From NCBI GenBank assembly GCA_010645155.1, contig CM021320.1, forward strand, positions 9,748,478-9,812,477: DNA of 64,000 bases. Reading direction: 5' to 3'. Source of the stretch: Tigriopus japonicus (Eukaryota; Arthropoda; Copepoda; Harpacticoida; Harpacticidae). The translations under genes were made by a program, and so were the position numbers. Below the pieces are notes generated by a model. It had not been told where the DNA came from. It ran no database searches and saw only the letters and a list, made by a program, of their open reading frames with translations. Shown here one piece after another: positions 57,040-64,000 of this stretch. The number at the start of each line of letters is the position of its first letter. Position 1 is the first letter of the stretch.

Positions 57040-57509
57040 GCATCAAGCGTCTTTATATGTATCCACTTTGCTCGTCCAAACACCTCCAACTTGGAAGATA
57101 ACAAACTCCAAGCGACTAATTCTTTACAGAACTCAATTTACAATCGACCGTAATTATCATGTAGCTCCTTGATATAAGCTACGAGGTACTTATTTTTGAA
57201 CTAGCTACTTCGTAAAAGTTTGAGAAACTCACCTGTTTCAGTAACATTGTGGAATTGTTAAGTTGTTGGGTTCAAAATACAAAAATTGAAAGTCAACATG
57301 TATACGGTACGCCACTCCATAAGAAGCATACAGTACAATAAAAGCAAAAAGCACATAACCGAAGCTTGTTTATAAGTGTAGGAAACGAGAGAATGAAAAA
57401 TATAGAAAAAAATGATTCATAAAGTCAAGAAATGGCAGCACTGACAACTTCACGTACCTCAACCGTAGTTACCTCCGAGGTAGGACATTCAAAAAATCCA
57501 CCTTCGGAC
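57040..57509. other. No gene seen
   Basis: AT-rich spacer between a MITE and a LINE tail. Confidence 0.4.
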
Positions 57510-57893
57510 TTTACAGTATAGAGAGAAGATATGAAAGATATCTTATCATCTATGCATTCAAATGCAGGGACAGACTTTTGTGTCAATGAAAGGCGAGGAA
57601 TCAGTTGCCAAATAAAATTAAAAAATGTCATTGGAGATTGTAAATTGATTCGCACAATCAAATCAAATTTCGTAATGTTTAGAGCTCCAACTCTTTACAA
57701 CTTATTGCCTTGCAATATTAGACGATTTTACATTGTAATGGACCCACTGAATAGTTTTAAATACGATTTGGACAATTTTCTACAAACTATACTAGACCAA
57801 CCCTACGTACAGGGAGAAGCACGATCAGCGAATTCAAACTCGTTATCACTATTTCTATCGAAAGTGACTTTACCTTTTTGCAAGATTGCATAA
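57510..57893 (+). pseudogene. LINE ORF2 C-terminal tail
   Basis: RRYERYLIIYAFK at 57511-57549 is followed, after a frameshift, by a frame with RRGISCQIKLKN, FRAPTLYNLLPCNIRRF and SFKYDLDNFLQTILDQP, ending near RSANSNSL. This is the typical tail of CR1/Jockey-like LINE proteins common in arthropods. The C-terminus of the LINE at 47663-51600 decays before this point, so the two may be the same family. Confidence 0.65.
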
Positions 57894-58675
57894 TTCATTT
57901 TTATTCTTGCCAGGGATTTCGTACCTGACATCGGTTAAAAAACCCGTAACAAAAAAAAAATGCCGCTTATTCAATTGGTTCAACACTACTTTCACGGTGC
58001 CTAACAATGAACAAATTTCTTCGTGGGCCCACACGTTACACGTGGCCAACCAGTCCTGTGTCATTAGCCAAACCCAATTAACAAACCTTTTACACGTCCT
58101 GAAAGTGCCAGCCCCAGGGCGAACCAAATGCCAACTTTTCGTGGGCATGGCCGTATCAACTCTGGCTGCTGGAGTAGGAGGATATATATTTGGAGATTTG
58201 CATGGGACCTCGCAAAGCGATATCCAGCTTCTCAAAAATCAGGAGCATCTTATACAGGTCTTTCGTGGATCGGAGCATATCCTGAAGCTTCAAGGGATGC
58301 ACATTGAAAGGCATAGGTAAGTACTCAATGACCGATCAGTCTGGCCGAAATTATTGCTCACAAAGTCGGTGTTTTTGTTTCGCTCTTTGTTATGGCAACA
58401 TAGGCCACTCAGCAAACCATCCGTATCATGGAAGTTACCGCAACGCTAAAATTATCAGACAGTTTATCACCACAATTTTTTCCTGGTCGAATAATTTTGG
58501 AGAAACTCTCACATCTCCAACTCCATCTTCTCTCAAAACCTATCAATTGGCACCTACCACTGTCTTGGATGTTTTATGCTGCAAGCATAGCCATCTAGTT
58601 TTTCAAAACGGTACCATCAGAATTGCCTTTTATCTACCGATTATATCCAAATCTGAAGAATTTGAGTTTTTTTAA
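57886..58675 (+). pseudogene. Unidentified frames, possible Env-like fusion-protein remnant
   Basis: The first frame (to 58320) has Cys-containing segments, then an Ala/Gly-rich hydrophobic stretch (VGMAVSTLAAGVGGYIFGDL) followed by a polar, heptad-compatible segment with LLKNQEHLIQ. The order resembles class I fusion subunits such as retroelement Env, but I cannot confirm a family. It ends at a consensus splice donor AG|GTAAGT (58318). An overlapping frame (58304-58675) continues with a different reading frame. There is no attached gag-pol or LTR. It could equally be an exon of an unknown host gene. Confidence 0.25.
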
Positions 58676-59366
58676 TATAATGGATATCCTATCGCAGGCA
58701 AAATAAGCAGCTATTTTATCCAGTCAGAGTCGCCTGAGAACAAGTTGATAGGCCCACAATTTTCTATGAAAAGTTTTCTTTTCTGAACTTAGACAAACAT
58801 AGCACCAAAAGACACTTTACAAATATTAACCAAGCAAAGCAAACTTGCTGAAATTTCCAATTTTATGGCGAAAATACATGAAGTTTGCAAAAAAAAACTA
58901 CTTCATTTTCCAAATTTTATCACCTCAATTTTCACTTGTCATTCAATAAAGTGCTCCAAATTACGTGGGTCTGTAAGGAACGTAACTTGAAAGGGCTATT
59001 TCAAAAGAGGTTTTTGATTCGATTATGAATTATTATTGATTTGAGTTGCTGCTACAATCAGGTCTGCAACAATTTTCCTTGTTATCACAGTTGTTGAGAT
59101 CAAAGATTCTTTGGGTGTCAAATGACTCACAACAAGCTGGTCACTCTGTTTATTTAGCTGGAGAAGTCGTTTTTCAATTCCAAAGACTTTTGAGACCAGT
59201 TTTGAAGTTGAAAAATACTGCCGCAAATTTATTTCATTTTTCAAAATCGGTTAAGGTCAAATTTCCAATTGCATCCTTCGTCAATGTTGAGGAAGAAGAG
59301 CCATTCTAAATTGATCTGTGGAATAGATTTCACTAATATTTCAGAACAGCACCGACCTTAGTACAT
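58676..59366. other. No gene seen
   Basis: AT-rich spacer; no motif recognised. Confidence 0.4.
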
Positions 59367-59729
59367 TCAAAAGTCAAAGGAAAGAAAATTTCTTCCAAAC
59401 CAAGCCAACCATTCATGGGCTGGTGGTTCATCCATTTGACGATGTTCCATCCACTGAAATCTAATCCCAATGCCCATTGGCCATTCAAAGTGTTGTCTGT
59501 AGGGCAGAAAGGACCACAAATCTTCATATTCAACCTCAGCAGCCAACTCCTTCTCATACTTTTGTTTGACCCTGGTCAATCGTCGACGGATCCTCTCGGC
59601 CCTTTTAGCTTTGCGTAACTTTTCTTCCACCAATGCTTCCATTTTATTTTTTAACTTCGCCAATTCCTCCAACTCCAACGACCAACCACTCTCTTGGCAA
59701 TCCACTGATGGTTTTGAGGAGAGTTCCAT
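59367..59729 (-). pseudogene. Truncated copy of the coiled-coil orphan gene
   Basis: The first 108 or so residues are the same as in the frame at 60616-60972 (MELSSKPSVDCQESGWSLEL, then a charged helix), but the sequence diverges at 59394 and stops. It lies in the left copy of a tandem duplication that lost everything encoded by 60030-60636. Confidence 0.5.
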
Positions 59730-60029
59730 TGTGAAGTGAGCTATGTTTAAACTATAAAAACCACCCGTTCAGACGCGCTCAACTTCGGCCCAATAACCAA
59801 ATGCTTCAGTTAATGTGGTTTCTATTTAAAAGAACACAATCACATTTGACAAAAAGATCATTTACCAAGCATATTCAATCAGACTTACAAACATATTGGT
59901 GGTTCAGACTCACAACCGAAACTGACCATGTGGTCTCTGAAGTACAGACATTAGTGCTAACGCACACAAAATTCAACCAATTAAACGTGCAAAATGTGCT
60001 AATGAGGTTAGGGCTAAAATGACATTTAC
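59394..60029. repeat. Direct duplication, left copy
   Basis: Matches 60637-61274 at an offset of 1243-1245 bp with only a few substitutions and small indels (for example near 59981). Confidence 0.9.
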
Positions 60030-60038
60030 ACCGTCCCC

Positions 60039-60800
60039 TTAACTGACACATAATGGGGCAATTAAACCATCAAATTTCATGTCTAAGTTCCAAAATTCAA
60101 GCTCTGATCCAGACCATTGTAGTGTCCATTTATTCAGGGCTGTCCAAGGTGGGCCACTAACACATTCCAACGGTCTGGCTTCTTCATGATCGATTACTGG
60201 GCTCACAGCATCCCAGTTACAATGTAAATCACGAAAACGCAATAACTCACTTGTGTCATTTGAATCTAATAATTGATCAACCAAATCAGGCATCAACAAA
60301 TCCTTCGGTGTTGGGACACAATTTGCTTCATGGAACAACCTTTGTGGCTTCTTCAATTCCAACAAAATCCACAACTCATCCTCTGATATCAAGTGTCCGT
60401 TCAATGATCTTGACTCGTCTTCCAATGATCTTGACTCGTCTTCCAATGATCTTGACTCGTCTTCCAATGATCTTGACTCGTCTTCCAATGATCTCGACTC
60501 GTCTAAAGTAAATCGATTCCATTGCCAAGAGCTACCGGCCCCTGTATCAGTATCAACATCCATGATCTTGGAATCACCATTCATTAAGCTTGAATCTTCA
60601 AATGGCACGTGTTTTTCACCCAAAGAAACATGGTCCTCCAAACCAAGCCAACCATTCATGGGCTGGTGGTTCATCCATTTGACGATGTTCCATCCACTGA
60701 AATCTAATCCCAATGCCCATTGGCCATTCAAAGTGTTGTCTGTAGGGCAGAAAGGACCACAAATCTTCATATTCAACCTCAGCAGCCAACTCCTTCTCAT
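60039..60800 (-). CDS. Orphan protein frame with DESRSLE repeats
   Basis: A 254-codon frame whose first 60 codons overlap, in another frame, the end of the coiled-coil frame at 60616-60972. Features: a Trp-rich N-terminus (GWNIVKWMNHQPMNGWLGLE), five tandem heptapeptides DESRSLE (about residues 99-133), then an acidic/Leu-rich region (SEDELWILLELKK) and a Trp-containing C-terminus. I do not recognise the family. A frameshift or a small intron would join it to the upstream frame; I cannot decide which. Neighbours are transposons, but the frame itself shows no transposon motif. Confidence 0.4.
   Translation of the reverse strand: MRRSWLLRLNMKICGPFCPTDNTLNGQWALGLDFSGWNIVKWMNHQPMNGWLGLEDHVSLGEKHVPFEDSSLMNGDSKIMDVDTDTGAGSSWQWNRFTLDESRSLEDESRSLEDESRSLEDESRSLEDESRSLNGHLISEDELWILLELKKPQRLFHEANCVPTPKDLLMPDLVDQLLDSNDTSELLRFRDLHCNWDAVSPVIDHEEARPLECVSGPPWTALNKWTLQWSGSELEFWNLDMKFDGLIAPLCVS
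60402..60505. repeat. 21-bp in-frame tandem repeat, about five copies
   Basis: Units of TCCAATGATCTTGACTCGTC plus T, encoding the heptapeptide array on the minus strand. Copies are almost identical. Confidence 0.92.
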
Positions 60801-60972
60801 ACTTTTGTTTGACCCTGGTCAATCGTCGACGGATCCTCTCGGCCCTTTTAGCTTTGCGTAACTTTTCTTCCACCAATGCTTCCATTTTATTTTTTAACTT
60901 CGCCAATTCCTCCAACTCCAACGACCAACCACTCTCTTGGCAATCCACTGATGGTTTTGAGGAGAGTTCCAT
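60616..60972 (-). CDS. Orphan coiled-coil protein frame
   Basis: A 118-codon frame. Residues 20-67 are a strongly charged helix (ELAKLKNKMEALVEEKLRKA, then a basic KRAERIRRRLTRVKQKYEKE), predicted as a coiled coil and possibly nucleic-acid binding. A Trp-rich stretch (YEDLWSF, FEWPMGIGIRFQWME, HEWLAWFG) follows. The upstream region has a TTTTTATAG motif about 30-40 bp before the ATG. Function unknown. The frame lies in the right copy of the tandem duplication and may be the 5' part of the same gene as 60039-60800. Confidence 0.45.
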   Translation of the reverse strand: MELSSKPSVDCQESGWSLELEELAKLKNKMEALVEEKLRKAKRAERIRRRLTRVKQKYEKELAAEVEYEDLWSFLPYRQHFEWPMGIGIRFQWMEHRQMDEPPAHEWLAWFGGPCFFG

Positions 60973-61274
60973 TGTGAAGTGAGCTATGTTTAAACTATAA
61001 AAACCACCCGTTCAGACGCGCTCAACTTCGGCCCAATAACCAAATGCTTCAGTTAATGCGGTTTCTATTCAAAAGAACACAATCACATTTGACAAAAAGA
61101 TCATTTACCAAGCATATTCAATCAGACTTACAAACATATTGGTGGTTCAGACTCACAACCGAAACTGACCATGTGGTCTCTGAAATACAGACATTAGTGC
61201 TAATGCACACAAAATTCAAACCAATTGAACGTGCAAAATGTGCTAACGAGGTTAGGGCTAAAATGACATTTACA
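60637..61274. repeat. Direct duplication, right copy
   Basis: Partner of 59394-60029. It includes the shared upstream region of the orphan gene (about 60973-61274). Confidence 0.9.
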
Positions 61275-61935
61275 AACATGATAAACAAAAATATGGGACC
61301 CAAAGTGAACAATGACAATGATCAAAGAAGAAGGGCACAGAAGCCAAAGAGAACCCCACCCCAAAAGTAATGAAGCCGATAATAAGCATAAATGCCATAT
61401 AACGTTTCTAAATATTTCAAACTTCAAAAAAATATGTTTGTTTCATGAATTAAAGTTGAATGGTTCCCTTTTTAGAACCAAAGAGATAATGGCCAACGTT
61501 AGCAAGGCTCAATTTCGGAGGCTCCTTCCTCTTGTTAAACATTTCATTGCGACCAAGTTATGAGATCCGTTACTTTTCCCTCTCAAATTCGGATCTCAAC
61601 GTAGCACGTTAGCGCTTTCTAACGTCAAATGCCATCATTTGATGACTGTGAACTTTTAAAAGTAAGCTATCGGTTCAAGGTCCATTGGAACTAACGTGAA
61701 AGATTGTCGAGCTCTTCTCGAAGAGCTCTTTCTCGAAGATTGAAATATATTGGTTAAGCTTAAATCAAACCCATCATATATCAACGTCAAAAATTATTGA
61801 AGATTAGTCTCTCTTGGAAGAAGACGCCTCGAAAAGAAAAAAAATGATTATTGATTTGGTTCAATTGTGAGTCGATTATAGCCAGAATCCTGCCAGAATG
61901 CACCCGTCGTTTCGAAGCTTACTCCCAACGCCCGT
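61275..61935. other. No gene seen
   Basis: Short frames only. A TCGAAGAGCTCTTTCTCGAAG-type inverted motif near 61712-61740 is the only visible structure. Confidence 0.4.
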
Positions 61936-61943
61936 GTTATCAT

Positions 61944-63035
61944 TAGGGCTGCACATTTCATGAAAATGCATTTTATTTCACTGTTTCCGATTTCTATGCA
62001 TTTTTTCATTACAGTATTTTGGTTGATTTGCATTTTTTGCATTTTTTTGGCGTTTTTAATCGAAATTTGGTGCATTTTCTGGCACTTTTCTCTTTCATTT
62101 GCATTTTTGGGCCTTGTTGAAATTTGATGTTTTCCCAAATTGTTAAAGAATATTCTTTTCCTTTGACATTTTTCACCAAATTTAACAACTTTCCTTTCTT
62201 TTTCCCATTGGGATGCTTGGCTGTTATTGTTTTTCAGTTGAGGTTTTCATGATCAATTACATCAATTCACTCCTCAAGTACAATTTCTTGATAGTATGAA
62301 AGATATACAGTATTGCAAATAAGGAAGAGAAAGATTTTTAAGCACCACGTTGGAAAACTTCTAGCTGTAACTTTAAGATTTCTCGTTGACATTTGTATTT
62401 TAAGTATTTCCAATAGTTTTTCACTTAAAGAATAAATCTGTGAGTACAAATCTGTTCCAAGTGCCGACCTTTAAAACCCAAAATTAGTGATGGACGGAAA
62501 GGGCTCATAACCGAAACTGAAATTTCGGCCGAAAAGAAGGCTTAACCGAAACCGAAACCGAAGCCGAAACCGAAAGCAGCTGACTGCAAAATTGTATAAA
62601 TTCAAAATACACCTTAAAAATCGATTTGCTCATGTGTTCGATGTTGGGTAGTCGCAAATTTTGAAAAATCGGGAAACTTAAATTTCAGAGGTTTTTGGAC
62701 GAAAATTTTTTCGATGTTGTTGTCAACAATGTTGTGGCAAACAGTGTTGTGCACTTTCGGTCCATCACTACCGAAAATGCAATGCTATACTACACTTACA
62801 ACAATCTAATAAACGACCATTTAATAATTTGATATTTTTTTTAGTGGGAAAACAAGAATCATGAATGTTTTCAATGGTCTATATGGCCCTTTCTTTTGAT
62901 TTGTTCATCCGATGATATTTAATTTACTCCAAATGTTCCTCATCTGTGCACTCTTTTTGCATTTTCTTTTGCATTTTTGGCATTTTTGTTGCCTTTTTTT
63001 TTGACGTTTTTATTTGCATTATTTGTGCAGCCCTA
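61944..63035. mobile_element. Non-autonomous hAT-like element, 1092 bp, with a nested MITE
   Basis: Termini TAGGGCTGCACA in perfect inverted orientation; flanking octamers GTTATCAT and TTTATCAT (61936-61943, 63036-63043) differ at one base. Subterminal TTTGCATTTTT units occur at both ends. A 286-bp element of the TAGTGATGGACCG family is inserted at 62485-62770. Confidence 0.85.
62485..62770. mobile_element. Nested hAT-like MITE (TAGTGATGGACCG family), inverted copy
   Basis: Left end TAGTGATGGACGGAAAG, right end read inward TAGTGATGGACCGAAAG. Flanking octamers CCCAAAAT and CCGAAAAT differ at one base. Its left half matches the right half of the 27812-28087 element in reverse complement (GGGCTCATAACCGAAAC and beyond). 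Confidence 0.88.
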
Positions 63036-63262
63036 TTTATCATTGACGCCTCTGAAGTGGTGGTAACCATCACAACTCTACAGTAAATAAGTTGAAGCTA
63101 AAAAAATAGAAATGTGAATGATTTTCATCGAGCAACAGCCGACCATATCCACCGGCAACTTTCGACACTCATTTGAACATGGCTCAGTACTATATCCTAT
63201 TTTAAGTCACGTAATGTGAAAGCGAATTTTGTAGAAATAATCGAATAAAAATGTCTTTATTA

Positions 63263-64000
63263 TCACACAATAACATCTTGGACAAAGTGATAAATCAAGA
63301 AAGGATGAAATTGGCTGGAATTTTTTACAATAACCATTTTGCCATAGCCATCACCACATTTCGAAACACATTTGGACTGAAACTGAGGCCATTTCATGTT
63401 TGGTCCTGCGTATTCGTTTCCAGGCAAAACTTTGAACAATATCAAGGCCTCCCCATAACCTAAACTGACCTTGGGGTATTCGGAGAAGTAGAGGCCTTCC
63501 CCATGAGCAAATCGAGATGAATGTTGAAGGCTTAGATTGGTTTTGAGGATACTATCCACATTGGATGGTTTAGTCCCATGAAAGGCCAAAATCTCATGGT
63601 CAGGAATTCCGGCTTTCTTGAAGTCGATCTTTTGATTTTGGAACGCCATTTCGAGCACAGGGTTAGAGACATATTCGATCGACTCGATTTTCTTGTGGGT
63701 ATTTTGGCCACTTCGGTAAAAGGCTGATTCCGCAATGCGAAACAACATATCATCGGGATTCGAGCTTTGGAAATGGCGTGAGGGTTGCAATACCTTTTGG
63801 ATTAGACCACTTCTAATGGGGTGGACTAAGTCTGGCTTGATAACTGATTGCTCAGTGGTGAAAAAATGAATGATGTACTTGGCATAAGCCTGAAACGTGT
63901 TGTAAATCACGAACTCGTCATTTCTCACTTCACTTCCACGAGGGGCAAAAACTGAATCACACTTGAGCTTGGCAAGTCTTACTCTAGTCATGGAGGGGTT
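63263..64000 (-). CDS. PARP-type ADP-ribosyltransferase, C-terminal part
   Basis: Transfers ADP-ribose from NAD+ to protein targets. The 242-codon frame ends at 63263, and its ATG is at 63991. The frame stays open to the window edge, so the true start may lie outside. A linker (residues 82-126, with IESIEYVSNPVLEMAF) precedes the catalytic fold. The H of LAFHGTKPSN (138) and the Y of the GLYFSEYPKVSLGY block (166-179) are the first two residues of the PARP H-Y-E triad. By alignment in my head the third position, just before MVIVKNSSQFHPFLIY, is not Glu, which would suit a mono-ADP-ribosylating or atypical member. No zinc finger, ankyrin or macro domain is visible in the part present. The subfamily cannot be fixed from this fragment. 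Confidence 0.85.
   Translation of the reverse strand, partial: NPSMTRVRLAKLKCDSVFAPRGSEVRNDEFVIYNTFQAYAKYIIHFFTTEQSVIKPDLVHPIRSGLIQKVLQPSRHFQSSNPDDMLFRIAESAFYRSGQNTHKKIESIEYVSNPVLEMAFQNQKIDFKKAGIPDHEILAFHGTKPSNVDSILKTNLSLQHSSRFAHGEGLYFSEYPKVSLGYGEALILFKVLPGNEYAGPNMKWPQFQSKCVSKCGDGYGKMVIVKNSSQFHPFLIYHFVQDVIV

Overview
This is a piece of a eukaryotic nuclear genome. Genes are split by GT-AG introns, replication-type histone genes carry 3' stem-loops, and the intergenic DNA is packed with transposable elements. The gene content (core-histone cluster without a visible H1, kuzbanian/ADAM10, a DNAJA-type Hsp40, LINEs with CCCH-type ORF1 zinc fingers) fits an arthropod. A crustacean such as a copepod is my best guess, but the species is inferred, not shown. 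A run of 30 Ns at 18584-18613 marks an assembly gap.

Host genes I can support: (1) a DNAJA1-like type I Hsp40 on the minus strand, four coding exons between 15093 and 12545, 400 aa, ending in a prenylation-type CATQ motif. (2) an ADAM10/kuzbanian metalloprotease on the plus strand, eight coding exons between 33631 and 40889, about 1007 aa. (3) one set of four core histones arranged as two divergent pairs, H2A(-)/H2B(+) and H4(-)/H3(+), between 41972 and 45427, each with a TATA box and a 3' stem-loop. (4) the C-terminal part of a PARP-type ADP-ribosyltransferase on the minus strand, running off the right edge. A possible lineage-specific gene with a partly duplicated tandem copy lies at 59367-61274.

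Everything else I can recognise is repeats. At least a dozen non-autonomous DNA transposons with different terminal inverted repeats (TIRs) have 8-bp target-site duplications (TSDs), most fitting the hAT rule nTnnnnAn. Two are nested inside others, one abuts an ADAM10 exon, and no hAT transposase is visible. Retroelements include a decayed CCCH/APE/RT LINE (47663-51600) that was later hit by a 126-bp solo LTR (49350-49475) and by a 5'-truncated RNase H-type LINE (50265-51156). A second RNase H-type LINE (53104-54749), several LINE 3' tails, a Ty3/gypsy polyprotein remnant (45735-47240) and at least three tRNA-derived SINE families are also present.

The oddest structure is at 20838-24187. A foldback-type element with inverted arms made of a 17-bp minisatellite (21910-23115) sits exactly between two nearly identical direct copies of a 1072-bp segment that carries a LINE reverse-transcriptase fragment.

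Region by region: 1-12.5 kb is unique sequence plus hAT-type elements; 12.5-15.1 kb is the Hsp40 gene; 15.1-33.6 kb is repeat-rich intergenic DNA; 33.6-41.1 kb is ADAM10; 41.9-45.4 kb is the histone cluster; 45.7-58.7 kb is a graveyard of retroelements; 59.3-61.3 kb is the duplicated orphan locus; 61.9-63.0 kb is a nested hAT-type pair; 63.3 kb to the end is the PARP gene.
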